NCBI GenBank assembly: GCA_965226825.1
Contig: CBDDED010000003.1
Location: 1,116,001 to 1,180,000 of the forward strand
Direction of reading: 5' to 3'
Source: Io17-Chloro-G2 sp965226825
GTDB taxonomy: Bacteria; Chloroflexota; Dehalococcoidia; Lucifugimonadales; UBA3495
DNA length: 64,000 bases
The position numbers were made by a program, and so were the translations under genes. The notes below the pieces were generated by a model, which made no database searches, was not told where the DNA came from, and saw only the letters and a list, made by a program, of their open reading frames with translations. Positions 9,711 through 17,863 of this stretch are shown here, piece by piece. Positions within the stretch are counted from its first letter, which is position 1. The number at the start of each line of letters is the position of its first letter.

Positions 9711-10229
9711 TTAACGCAGACCTTCGGGTAGGGATACCAGCATAACGCCTTCGTCAACCCGGACATCGGTGATGACGCCGGTCAAGGCAGGGACGAGGAC
9801 CTCGCCCGTTTCCCCTTTAACCACATAGACGTCGTTGCTGCCGGTTTCCAGAATCTCCGTAATTTTACCCAGCAGTTCGCCCTCGGTGGTCTCAACGCGC
9901 AGGCCTAGGAGCTGAAAGTGGAAATATTCGCCGTCGGGCAACTGGGGAGATTCGCTCGGCGGGATGGTGAGGTACCGGCCCACCAACCCTTGGGCCTCAC
10001 CGGGGGAATTTACGCCAGCGAAAGACAGGATGACCTGGCCAGCACGAAATGGTTGAGATGAAACAATGGTGAGTTGCCTGGCCTGAACGAACAACACCTG
10101 CCCCTCATCGAACCGGTTCGGGACATCGCTCATAACCAATACTCGAACGTGTCCCTCGACCCCGTGAAGGCCGGCGATGCGGCCGACTTCAACCTGGTCG
10201 ACGGATCGGTCCGGGGACTCGGCGGTCAA
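9711..10229 (-). CDS. rimM: Ribosome maturation factor RimM
   Basis: RimM, 172 aa, assists maturation of the 30S head domain and binds S19. The N-terminal beta-barrel (VEVGRIAGLHGVEGHVRV, about 10-27) and the C-terminal PRC barrel (GLRVETTEGELLGKITEILETGSNDVYVV) are both complete. It lies 81 bases after khpA, in the usual rpsP-khpA-rimM order. trmD, which often comes next, is replaced here by yebC. Confidence 0.94.
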   Translation of the reverse strand: MTAESPDRSVDQVEVGRIAGLHGVEGHVRVLVMSDVPNRFDEGQVLFVQARQLTIVSSQPFRAGQVILSFAGVNSPGEAQGLVGRYLTIPPSESPQLPDGEYFHFQLLGLRVETTEGELLGKITEILETGSNDVYVVKGETGEVLVPALTGVITDVRVDEGVMLVSLPEGLR

Positions 10230-10310
10230 CTCTGGCTACCGCGGCCAGCGGAGAAGTCGCCTGGGGCGTCTGTTCCAGCGGGGACAAACAACTGGTTTGG
10301 AGAGAAGGGG

Positions 10311-10559
10311 CTAAACAATCTCTAGGACGGCATGAGAGCCGTTTTTTACCGCGGCCACCCGCAACAACAACCTCATTGCCTGGGCCACGCGACCCTGGCG
10401 GCCGATGATCTTGCCTTTATCGTCCGGGGCCACTTCCAGCCGGTAAACCACCCGGCCATCTTCGGCCTCTTCAGTCACCTTGACCGAGTCGGGTTCGCTG
10501 GCCAAGGAGCGGGCGATATATTCAATTAACTCTTTCATGCCGGGGGGTTCCACGTTCAT
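10311..10559 (-). CDS. khpA: KH-domain RNA-binding protein
   Basis: An 82-aa single-KH-domain protein of the KhpA/YlqC family. The RNA-binding loop is seen as GKIIGRQGR (about 52-60), followed by the helix VAQAMRLLLRVAA. Family members bind small RNAs and rRNA and are almost always found between rpsP and rimM, as here. An internal ATG at 10538 (MKELIEYIARSL) matches the common family start, so the first seven residues may not be translated. Confidence 0.92.
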   Translation of the reverse strand: MNVEPPGMKELIEYIARSLASEPDSVKVTEEAEDGRVVYRLEVAPDDKGKIIGRQGRVAQAMRLLLRVAAVKNGSHAVLEIV

Positions 10560-10590
10560 ACCGGGGATTTCCTTGCCTGACTATTCAGTC

Positions 10591-10977
10591 CTAAGCGTCT
10601 TCGTTTGAGCCGGCGCCCGCATCATCAGGCCCAACTTCGGCCTCTCCGGTCGGTCCATCCTGGGAGCCATCTTCCGGCGGCTCGGCAACCGGGTCTGAAG
10701 CGGCAGGAGCAGTCTCTTCTTCCGAAACGGGCTGCGCGGCGAGGAGCTCATTCCAGTCCAAGATCCGTTTTACCGCGTCTGAGGGTTGGGCGCCTTTGCC
10801 CAACCATTCATTGGCGCGGTCGGTTTTCAAGGTAAACGCCGGGGGGTCCTTCATGGGGTCGTAGGTGCCGATCCAGTCCAGGTAGGCACCGTCGCGGGGC
10901 GCCCTGGATTCCGCCACTACGATTCGATATGCCGGTCTCCCACGTTTTCCCACCCTTCTAAGGCGAATCCGAAGCAT
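10591..10977 (-). CDS. rpsP: 30S ribosomal protein S16 with acidic tail
   Basis: Ribosomal protein S16, 128 aa. Residues 1-80 are the classical S16 fold (MLRIRLRRVGKRGRPAYRIV, then the GTYDP box). The last 45 residues or so form a Glu/Asp/Ala/Pro-rich, probably disordered tail that most S16 proteins lack or carry in a shorter form. It is the first gene of the group followed by khpA and rimM. About 270 bases upstream on the same strand is a promoter/short ORF/terminator unit that may control it. Confidence 0.95.
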   Translation of the reverse strand: MLRIRLRRVGKRGRPAYRIVVAESRAPRDGAYLDWIGTYDPMKDPPAFTLKTDRANEWLGKGAQPSDAVKRILDWNELLAAQPVSEEETAPAASDPVAEPPEDGSQDGPTGEAEVGPDDAGAGSNEDA

Positions 10978-11246
10978 AAATTCTCCGATGTTTTAATCGA
11001 TCCGAACGCTGTGATTGGCAAATTTTAAGGCTGGCCCGAGTTCATGTCAATGTCTCGGGCCGCCGCCGGTGCGGCTGCTCTCAATCAGGAGAGTCAAAGG
11101 TCCGCCGCCGGCCGGGGAATATAGGGATTAGATCTCAGCCCAAACGGGCTCGCAGGAAGAGTGTTCCGGGGGCCACAGGAGCGCAAGATCCCCGATAGCC
11201 GCCACTCTTGCCTCATGTGTGAATGTTTCTGATTTGCGTGAATCGC

Positions 11247-11341
11247 AAAAAAGGGGTCGGGCCCAGCCTGACTGCCTTTGGTGGGTACCCCACGGACTAA
11301 TGAGTCATAGGGGCGATGGTAGGCATTGGCCTGGGCCCGAC
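11247..11341 (-). terminator. Intrinsic terminator or attenuator upstream of rpsP
   Basis: Reading the minus strand, GTCGGGCCCAGGCC (11341-11328) pairs with GGCTGGGCCCGAC (11268-11256) apart from one bulged base, and CCC plus six T (11252-11247) follow. The 5' arm lies inside the loop of a second possible stem: an 18-base arm at 11422-11405 pairs with 11326-11309 at 17 of 18 positions. The two stems cross, so they would exclude each other or form a pseudoknot, as in attenuators and riboswitches. Confidence 0.65.
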
Positions 11342-11371
11342 GTACGGGTTATCGTATTTGGTCTGTGCTAC

Positions 11372-11443
11372 CTAGGAGACGATCACCTCGTCGTGTCCAG
11401 ACAGATGCCTACCATCACCCCTGCGTGCTAAACTATCATCCAT
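11372..11443 (-). CDS. Putative 23-aa leader peptide
   Basis: A short ORF of 23 codons, starting MDDSLARRGDG and ending DEVIVS before TAG. Its support is the near-perfect Shine-Dalgarno AAAAGGAGGTGAT ending a few bases before the ATG, and a consensus promoter about 45 bases upstream of that. Its 3' half overlaps the arms of the downstream attenuator-like RNA, so its translation could decide which stem forms. No known leader peptide is recognised, and no run of one amino acid is seen. It could be a small functional protein instead. Confidence 0.5.
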   Translation of the reverse strand: MDDSLARRGDGRHLSGHDEVIVS

Positions 11444-11486
11444 TCGCCATCACCTCCTTTTCGAATTTCCGCCAAGCGGTTGATTC

Positions 11487-11516
11487 ATTCTAGCAATCCC
11501 ACATTGGCCCTGTCAA
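11487..11516 (-). promoter_or_regulatory. Sigma-70-type promoter of the rpsP leader
   Basis: On the minus strand TTGACA (11516-11511) is followed, after 18 bases, by TAGAAT (11492-11487). The predicted start is near 11480, giving a transcript of about 230 nt to the terminator at 11247. Confidence 0.7.
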
Positions 11517-11556
11517 GGAACACGCTGGGTGCATCGGGGTGTTTCATTTGTCTTGC

Positions 11557-11882
11557 GTCATGATCACCGCAGCGGGAATCCAGAGCCCTTTTCTTGCGCC
11601 GACACCCCTACACAACGAGGAGACGGCAAGTGTGAGCAACCTTGGCCCACCCGGAGGAGCGTTCCACACCTCGCCTTCTCACCTTCCTCTACGTAGTCGA
11701 ATCACAAAAAGAGCTCTGGATCCCCGCTGCGGCGAGGATGACGGTGGGTGGGGAGAAAGGCTGCTCTGGATTGCCGTAATGGCGGGAAAGCCTGGGTTTG
11801 GGGAGGAAGGCCTCTGGATTGCCGTTGCGGCAGATTGACGGGAGTTGGGGAGGAAAGGGCTATGGATTCTTGTTGCGGTAGG
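11557..11882. repeat. Cluster of REP-like repeats (five degenerate copies)
   Basis: Copies of an element with the core CGCAGCGGGGATCCAGAGC or its complement lie at 11557-11590 (plus orientation) and at 11711-11742, 11761-11790, 11811-11840 and 11858-11882 (opposite orientation, spaced about 48-50 bases, each followed by GGGGAG-type tracts). Related copies are at 16695-16716, 39781-39800, 40031-40054, 40078-40110 and 40199-40231. They resemble the widespread extragenic palindromic repeats that read VIxAxAGIQ when translated. The rest of 11591-12085 shows no gene. Confidence 0.7.
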
Positions 11883-12085
11883 AAAGGTGGGGGTTGGGAC
11901 GGGAGAGGTTCTGAATTCCCGTTTTAGGAAGGGGTTTCGGGGGTATCAATGGGCGGATGGGATGGAGGATTTCTACGGAGAGTTCACAGAGTTCGCAACG
12001 GATTATGGAGGACGCAGAGATTTCCTGGTAAGGCCAGCCATCACGGACCGCCAATCGCCATAAGCCCTGCTAATATAGAGGTGCA

Positions 12086-13039
12086 ATGCGCGTTGTATTT
12101 ATGGGAACTCCCGCTTTCGCCGTCCCCGTCCTGGAAGCCCTGGTTGAAGCGCCGGACGTTGAAGTGCCCGGAGTGGTTACGCCATCGGACCGGCCCGGGG
12201 GGCGGGGCCGGAACCCGGTGCAGTCGCCGGTAAAGTCCTACGCCCTGGCGCAAGATTTGCCGGTATTACAGCCACAGAGTTTGCGCCCCGATGCGGCGCA
12301 GGGAGCCTTGGCTGCCCTCTCTCCCGATGTTATCGTCGTCGCCGCCTATGGACGGATCCTACCGCCCCCGGTGCTTGCTTTGCCGCCCCACGGCTGCCTG
12401 AATCTGCATCCTTCTTTGTTGCCCCGGCACCGGGGCCCGGCCCCCGTGGTGACGGCGATATTGGAGGGCGACCGCTCCACCGGGGTAACCCTGATGCAGT
12501 TGGACCAGGGAATGGACACCGGACCGCTAATCGCCAACCGCCGCGTCGAACTAACGGGGATTGAAGACGCGGAGACTCTGACCTGGCAGCTGTTCCGGCT
12601 GGGAGCCGAGTTATTGCTAGATAACCTGGAGCCTTGGGTGGCCGGAGAGCTGACCGCACGTCCCCAAATCGACGGGGAAAGCACCGTCACCCGGAAGGTG
12701 GAACGGGACGACGGAAGGGCTGATTGGGCCGTTTCCGCGGAGCAACTGGAGCGGCGATGCCGGGCGTACAAACCCTGGCCGGGGCTATATACTCAGTGGG
12801 ATGGTAAAATCCTGAAACTGCTGGACGTGGCGGTCCTGGAGACTGAGATCGAAACGTGGCATGGAGAGCGCCTCCCGCCTGGGTCCGTGGGGCCGACGGA
12901 CTGCGGCGAGGCTCCTTTAGCGGTGACTACAGGGCAGGGAATCCTGGGGTTGAAGACCGTGCAACTCGAGGGGCGGAAAGCTGTCGCAGCCGCCGAGTTT
13001 GCCCGAGGGTTCCCCGGCATACTGGGCGCCCAACTTTGA
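12086..13039 (+). CDS. fmt: Methionyl-tRNA formyltransferase
   Basis: Fmt, 317 aa, formylates initiator Met-tRNA using 10-formyl-tetrahydrofolate. The N-terminal Rossmann-like domain starts MRVVFMGTPAFAVPVLEAL. The catalytic Asn/His/Asp set is seen in LNLHPSLLPRHRG and DQGMDTGPL. The loop after the HPS motif usually reads WRGAAP; here it is RHRGPAP, a mild change. The C-terminal OB domain (CRAYKPWPGLYTQWDG) contacts the tRNA. A GAGGT Shine-Dalgarno precedes the ATG. It stands alone, without def beside it. Confidence 0.95.
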   Translation: MRVVFMGTPAFAVPVLEALVEAPDVEVPGVVTPSDRPGGRGRNPVQSPVKSYALAQDLPVLQPQSLRPDAAQGALAALSPDVIVVAAYGRILPPPVLALPPHGCLNLHPSLLPRHRGPAPVVTAILEGDRSTGVTLMQLDQGMDTGPLIANRRVELTGIEDAETLTWQLFRLGAELLLDNLEPWVAGELTARPQIDGESTVTRKVERDDGRADWAVSAEQLERRCRAYKPWPGLYTQWDGKILKLLDVAVLETEIETWHGERLPPGSVGPTDCGEAPLAVTTGQGILGLKTVQLEGRKAVAAAEFARGFPGILGAQL

Positions 13040-13051
13040 TACTCCGGCACA

Positions 13052-13154
13052 CGAAACACTTTCATCAAGCCAAGGACTACCACCGGCGCCCGAAACACTT
13101 TTGATTCTCGGGCGCCCGAAACACTCTCATCAGGCCAGGCTAACCACCGGCGCC
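13052..13154 (+). repeat. Three imperfect tandem repeats between fmt and the cyclase gene
   Basis: Units 13052-13090, 13091-13116 and 13117-13154 all begin CGAAACACT and end CGGCGCC or GGGCGCC. Units 1 and 3 share nearly all of their 38-39 bases; unit 2 is an internally shortened copy. No hairpin terminator is evident. Confidence 0.75.
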
Positions 13155-13198
13155 CGCTCTATGGCCTCGGGCAGCCACACAGACGGAGGTCAACACTC

Positions 13199-14146
13199 AT
13201 GGCAGACCGGTTTCCTTCGGAACAGCAAGTGCTGGGTTGGATGAGCTCTCTGAGCAATTGGGGAAGATGGGGCGACGATGACCAGCGGGGCTGCCTCAAC
13301 CTGGTTACGCCGTCCAAGGCCAAGCAGGCCGCCGGTCTGGTGCAAGACGGGGTCTCGGTAAGCTGCGCCCGGCCTATTCTGACGGAAATGGCGGCCGACA
13401 CAACCTTCCAGGTGCAGCGCTACATGGTGGACAGTGGGGAGGGCCGGGACACCGATCCCCCGGAACGGACGCTGACCCGACGGGGAGCCGCCGAGTATAT
13501 CGGCATGGTCTTCCACGGCCAAACCATCACCCACATCGACGCCCTGTCGCACTACTCCTGGCAGGGGAAGCTATACAACGACAAGCCGGCCAACCTGGTT
13601 ACCTCTCGGGAAGGGGCCCAAACCCATTCCATCGAGCCTGCCGGTGATGGGATCGTGACTCGAGGGGTTTTGTTGGACATAGCAGCCCTGCGCAACGTGG
13701 ACTGGCTGCCTCCGGACCAGCCGGTCATGCCCCAGGACCTTGAGGACGCGGAAACCCGGCAGGGCGTTCATGTTGAAGAGGGCGACATCCTGTTGGTCCG
13801 CACCGGCAACTACCGCAAGCGATTGGACGCCGGACCGGTGCCCAACACCGAGCCAATGGTCGCCTGCCAGGTGGCCTGTACACCCTGGTTCAAGGACCGG
13901 AGCGTGGCCATGCTGGGAACGGACACGTCCAACGACGTGCGGCCGAGCCAGTACGCAACCATCGTCAGCCCGCTGCACACCGTTTGCCTAGTGACCCTGG
14001 GCCTTTGGCTCATCGACAATGCCAACCTCGAGGAGTTAGCCGAGGCCTGCCGCCAACGCAACCGGTACGAATTCATGCTGACCCTGGGACCCCTGAGGTT
14101 AAGAAACGTGACCGGCTCGCCGGTGAACCCGATAGCCGTTTTCTAG
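13199..14146 (+). CDS. Cyclase-family protein (kynurenine-formamidase-like hydrolase)
   Basis: A 315-aa member of the cyclase family (PF04199), metal-dependent hydrolases that include bacterial kynurenine formamidase and isatin hydrolase. The metal motif is HGQTITHIDALSHYSW (about 102-117), a variant of HxGTHxDxxxH. Later blocks GDILLVRTGNY and ALGTDTSNDVRPS-like MLGTDTSN are also family-like. The long form of more than 300 aa with the WGRWGDDDQRGCLNL start is typical of uncharacterised environmental members acting on cyclic amides or esters. A GGAGG sequence precedes the ATG. The substrate is unknown. Confidence 0.85.
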   Translation: MADRFPSEQQVLGWMSSLSNWGRWGDDDQRGCLNLVTPSKAKQAAGLVQDGVSVSCARPILTEMAADTTFQVQRYMVDSGEGRDTDPPERTLTRRGAAEYIGMVFHGQTITHIDALSHYSWQGKLYNDKPANLVTSREGAQTHSIEPAGDGIVTRGVLLDIAALRNVDWLPPDQPVMPQDLEDAETRQGVHVEEGDILLVRTGNYRKRLDAGPVPNTEPMVACQVACTPWFKDRSVAMLGTDTSNDVRPSQYATIVSPLHTVCLVTLGLWLIDNANLEELAEACRQRNRYEFMLTLGPLRLRNVTGSPVNPIAVF

Positions 14147-14166
14147 GTAGCGCGGATCTGACCGGC

Positions 14167-15468
14167 TCAGGGAAGCAGCTTGCGGACCAGGAACAAGAAG
14201 AAAGAGGCTACGAACAGGACGGCCCCCACCAACAGGACCGTTAGCGAAAATCCGGTCACTCCGCTCAAGAGGGATTGACCGTAGATCGCCACCAAGTCAG
14301 CGCTAAGATCCACCACGGATTCCGGGAAATCAGGTGTCTGCGCAGCCCAGCCGGCAGGTGCATCGCCTAGCCGGTTGAGGACGCCCGATTGCAGGAAATT
14401 GCCCAGCGCAAATGTGGCTGCGCCGCCGATCAAAAGGGTTAGGCCAGGCCAACGCATCATGCCCTTCGGGTTGAACGCGAAAACCAGCGCCATGCCTGCC
14501 GATCCTCCGACAATCATCACAATGGCTACGATCCGACCCAAAGAGTCCCACCAGATGATGCCTTCCCGAACCTCGCCGAGCTCCGTACGAAGCTGGGCCT
14601 CGGTTCGCTCCGGGTCCAATTCAGCAATAAGGGCAACCAGGTCCACCCTGTCCTCGGAATCCAGGCCAGCCTTTATTTCCCGGTCTGCCGCGTCCAAGAG
14701 TGGAACCGTAGCCGCTCGCGCTCCCAGACGGAAGAACCCGTGGATGTTTCCGTCCAGGAATTCTTCCTTCATTTCTCTTCTGCTGGCAGCGAACGCAGAC
14801 CGGGTTTCCGTGGGCAGAGTCGGGGACGCTAACGCCGGGCCGACTCCCTGGTCGAACAACAATTCTCGACAGGCTGGATCCGCAGACTCCCAGGACGGCA
14901 ATGACTTGGGCAGGTTACCCGTGGACAATTCTTCCACAACCGCCAGAAATCGCTCCTCCGTCTGACTCGCGCCATCACGGGAGCAAAGGTCACCAGGGAT
15001 AGCCACCACCGGGACGGCGTCGATCCGTTGGTCTACATGGTCCAACAGAACGTCTTCCATATTCCCAAGCGGCGGACCGAGGTCGACGTACACCGCCAAC
15101 TCTTCCAAATCCCCGACGAAGTATCCGACAGTCGAACGAATCACCCCCTCGGTTTGAGAACGCAGGTAATCAGGCGGCGCTATGCCTCGGAGCAGGTCCG
15201 CGACATCTTCCGGATCGACTTCTTCCGGGTCGAGGTCAAGGTCGCCAAACAGTTCCCGGAGGTCTTCCTGCAACGGGGGTGCAACCAGGACCTCGGAGTA
15301 GATGCGGTCGTAGGCGCGGGCTTGCTGCAGAGTTTCGATGTACGAATCGGGGTCCAACAATTTGTCTGAAATGATGCTGGACGCCAAATACATCAGCAAT
15401 CCCGCCCAAACCACAAACCCCAGCAAAACGAACAGGATGAGGCGGAGCAACAGAGCAAGACAGGACAT
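14167..15468 (-). CDS. Membrane protein of unknown function
   Basis: A 433-aa protein with one N-terminal membrane segment (about 5-32) and three C-terminal ones (roughly residues 310-335, 340-362 and 400-428), separated by a large, acidic, probably extracytoplasmic region rich in Asp-Pro-Glu. This layout resembles uncharacterised Chloroflexota membrane proteins with an outer ligand or assembly domain; I do not recognise a named family. It ends with a positively charged VRKLLP. Neighbours (cyclase gene and htpX) give no functional hint. Confidence 0.75.
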   Translation of the reverse strand: MSCLALLLRLILFVLLGFVVWAGLLMYLASSIISDKLLDPDSYIETLQQARAYDRIYSEVLVAPPLQEDLRELFGDLDLDPEEVDPEDVADLLRGIAPPDYLRSQTEGVIRSTVGYFVGDLEELAVYVDLGPPLGNMEDVLLDHVDQRIDAVPVVAIPGDLCSRDGASQTEERFLAVVEELSTGNLPKSLPSWESADPACRELLFDQGVGPALASPTLPTETRSAFAASRREMKEEFLDGNIHGFFRLGARAATVPLLDAADREIKAGLDSEDRVDLVALIAELDPERTEAQLRTELGEVREGIIWWDSLGRIVAIVMIVGGSAGMALVFAFNPKGMMRWPGLTLLIGGAATFALGNFLQSGVLNRLGDAPAGWAAQTPDFPESVVDLSADLVAIYGQSLLSGVTGFSLTVLLVGAVLFVASFFLFLVRKLLP

Positions 15469-15690
15469 TTACACCGCGGCTGACAACAGAGTCGGGGCAA
15501 TTCGCGCCGGTTTCTACGGATCGGCAAACCGAGAGACCGGCAGACGTGGCAACACCAAATCTCGCTCGACTGGTACGCGTTTCGGAGCGCTGGGCAAACC
15601 ACGTCTGCCGACACGAAGCGACCCTATGGATGCGGAAGTGGGCTTACGTAAGCAATCGTTGAGTTTGGTCAGACCTACAAGGCAGTTAGA

Positions 15691-16539
15691 TTAAAAGTTG
15701 GGCCTTGTGTTTCGCAACCGGCGAATCCGTTCTTCCATGGGCGGGTGGGTCGAAAAGAGGCTGGCCATGGATTTCCCGCTCAAGGGGTTCACGATAAACA
15801 GGTGGGAAGCTCCCTCGGCGACCTTCATCGGGCGGGAGTGAGCGCCCATTTCCAGCTTTTCCAATGCGCTAGCCAGTGCGTAGGGGTTTCCGGAGGTCTT
15901 GGCCCCGGTGGCGTCGGCCTGGAACTCCCTGGTGCGGGAAATCGCAGCGCGGACCAAGGCTGCAGCCAGGGGCATCACGATGGCGACCACCAGCAGTCCA
16001 ATCAGTCCTCCGCCGCCACGGTCCCGGCCACCCATCCCGCCAAACATGGCGGATATCTGGGCCATAAACGCCAACATTGAAATGGCGCCGGCTATGGTGG
16101 CAACCACCGCCATAATGAGCGTGTCCCGGTTGCCAACGTGGGCCATCTCATGGGCCATCACCGCGCCCAGTTCCTCGCGGGAAAGTATTATCCTGATGCC
16201 GGTAGTAGCCGCCACTGTGGCATGCTTGGGGTTCCGGCCGGTGGCGAACGCATTGGGGGAGTCGGACTGAATCTCATAAACCTTGGGCATTGGCAACCCG
16301 GCCAAGCTGGCCTGTTCCGCAACGATACTGTACAGCTCCGGGTCCTCTTCTTCGGTGACCGGCTTGGCGTGGGTCATTCCCAGGGCTATCCGGTCGCTGA
16401 ACCAATATGCCCCAACGTTCATGATCAGCGCAAAGACCAGGGCAATCATAAGGCCGCCTTCGCCGCCGAAAATCCCGCCAATCATCAACAGCAGGCCGCT
16501 GAGCACCATGAGTAGGAATAACGTCTTGACCGCATTCAT
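15691..16539 (-). CDS. htpX: Zinc metalloprotease HtpX
   Basis: An M48B membrane protease of 282 aa that degrades misfolded membrane proteins. Two N-terminal membrane helices (about 5-22 and 28-48) are followed by the zinc motif HEMAHVGNRD (catalytic Glu between the two His), a further hydrophobic pair (about 140-200), and REFQADATGAKTSGNP with the third zinc ligand Glu. C-terminal FSTHPPMEERIRRLR is diagnostic. A TATAAT box sits 37-42 bases upstream of the ATG. Confidence 0.96.
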   Translation of the reverse strand: MNAVKTLFLLMVLSGLLLMIGGIFGGEGGLMIALVFALIMNVGAYWFSDRIALGMTHAKPVTEEEDPELYSIVAEQASLAGLPMPKVYEIQSDSPNAFATGRNPKHATVAATTGIRIILSREELGAVMAHEMAHVGNRDTLIMAVVATIAGAISMLAFMAQISAMFGGMGGRDRGGGGLIGLLVVAIVMPLAAALVRAAISRTREFQADATGAKTSGNPYALASALEKLEMGAHSRPMKVAEGASHLFIVNPLSGKSMASLFSTHPPMEERIRRLRNTRPNF

Positions 16540-16575
16540 TGCTATCGGACCTTCATCAAGCCAGCATTGTATCTA

Positions 16576-16581
16576 ATTATA
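16576..16581 (-). promoter_or_regulatory. Probable -10 box of the htpX promoter
   Basis: Perfect TATAAT on the minus strand, with TTGGAC 15 bases upstream (a short spacer). The predicted start gives a 5' UTR of about 30 bases before htpX. Confidence 0.5.
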
Positions 16582-16669
16582 TCACCCGCGCCGGCGGTCC
16601 AAGGCTTGGTCACGCGGCGAGTGTCCTAGGACGGGTGCGCCTTACCCACCCATGAGGTTTCCCGGTTGC

Positions 16670-16716
16670 CATGAGCGTGTGAGTGCACGGAAAGGCCTCT
16701 GGATTCCCTCTGCGGC
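16670..16716 (-). repeat. REP-like repeat copy in the htpX-etfB spacer
   Basis: GCCTCTGGATTCCCTCTGCGG (core, 16695 on) belongs to the same family as the copies at 11.5-11.9 and 40.0-40.2 kb, and the preceding GGTTGCCATGAGCGTGT matches the flank of the 40-kb copies. The remaining divergent spacer (16582-16976) shows no gene. Confidence 0.5.
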
Positions 16717-16976
16717 TTACGCAAAATACAAATAACGGGGGAGGTCCCGTAGGGAGGTGGGTGTTATTGGATAAAAGCGTTCTGGCATCCATTTGGACGC
16801 AAGATTGGCCCGTCACATCGGGATGCGTCTACCCTGGGTCTGGGTTCCCGTTCGTTGACACGGCTCAACCGTTGGTGATATGTTTCACATAGTCCCGCAG
16901 GCTCACTGGGCCGCATCTTGCGGTCCGAGCGGCGCGCTCAAAAACTGGAAAATCCCTCCAACTTCCGAGGACAAGC

Positions 16977-17777
16977 ATGGCCTTGAAAATCGCGGTCTTG
17001 GCCAAACAGGTTATTGACCCGGAAATGCCCATGGCGGCATTTCAAATAGACTCGTCGGCCAAGCGAGTGGTCACCCCGGCCACCATCCCACCGGTGGTCA
17101 ACGGGTTTGACGAAAACGCGGTGGAAGCTGCGCTGCAGATCAAGGATGGCCAGGAAGCCACCATCACCGTCATATCCTGCGGCGCAGAATTCGCCATGGA
17201 CGTGATGAAGAAACCCCTGTCCATGGGCGCCGATGAATTGGTCCTGCTTCAAGACGCCATCTTCGCCAACACGATAGACAGCTTTGTGACCGCCCAAGTG
17301 CTGACCGCCGCCATCCGAAAGTTGGAAGGCTTCGACCTGGTGATTTGCGGCCGGCAGGCCTCAGACTGGGACAACGCCCAAGTGCCCCTGGGTGTGGCGG
17401 AAATCCTGGACCTGTCCTGCGTGGCCCTGGGCAAAAAGGTGGAGGTCCAAGGCGACAAGGTTGTGGTGGAACGAATCACGCCCGAGGGTTTTGAAGTGGT
17501 CGAAGCGCCGCTTCCGGCCCTGGTAACGGTAAGCAACGAACTGGGTCAGCCCCGATACCCCACGCTGCGGGGCATCATGGCGGCAACCCGCAAGCAGCCC
17601 ACGATCTGGAGCGCGGCGGATTTGGGGGTTGACACCGGGTCTCTCCAGTCCAGGGTGTCCCTGCTGGACCTGTTCGTGCCGGAACGCAACCAGCAATGCG
17701 AAATTATCGAGGGCGAAGACGCGGTCGACGCCGGCCGGCAACTGGCCCTCAGGCTGCGGGAAGCAAAGCTCATTTAA
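16977..17777 (+). CDS. etfB: Electron transfer flavoprotein, beta subunit
   Basis: EtfB, 266 aa, binds AMP and pairs with EtfA to carry electrons from acyl-CoA and other flavin dehydrogenases to the quinone pool. The start MALKIAVLAKQVIDPE, the central GADELVLLQD and GRQASDWDNAQVPLGVAEIL, and the ETF-beta signature region VEAPLPALVTVSNELGQPRYPTLRGIMAATRK are all seen. A GAGGACAAGC stretch precedes the ATG. The gene ends 86 bases before etfA. Confidence 0.95.
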   Translation: MALKIAVLAKQVIDPEMPMAAFQIDSSAKRVVTPATIPPVVNGFDENAVEAALQIKDGQEATITVISCGAEFAMDVMKKPLSMGADELVLLQDAIFANTIDSFVTAQVLTAAIRKLEGFDLVICGRQASDWDNAQVPLGVAEILDLSCVALGKKVEVQGDKVVVERITPEGFEVVEAPLPALVTVSNELGQPRYPTLRGIMAATRKQPTIWSAADLGVDTGSLQSRVSLLDLFVPERNQQCEIIEGEDAVDAGRQLALRLREAKLI

Positions 17778-17863
17778 CGAATCCTCGCCTCACGAATCTT
17801 CACTGCCCGGCCTAAAGCCACCGGCTTTTGAGCCAGGGCGTTCAATATCCACCGGAGGAGCCA

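Noticed and set aside
11445..11462. 3' end of a 16S rRNA gene (plus strand resembles ATCACCTCCTTTT)
   Set aside because: The match is limited to the anti-Shine-Dalgarno bases and is explained by the Shine-Dalgarno of the leader ORF on the minus strand; no further 16S sequence is present.
13052..13154. CRISPR array
   Set aside because: Units are of unequal length and directly abut without unique spacers.
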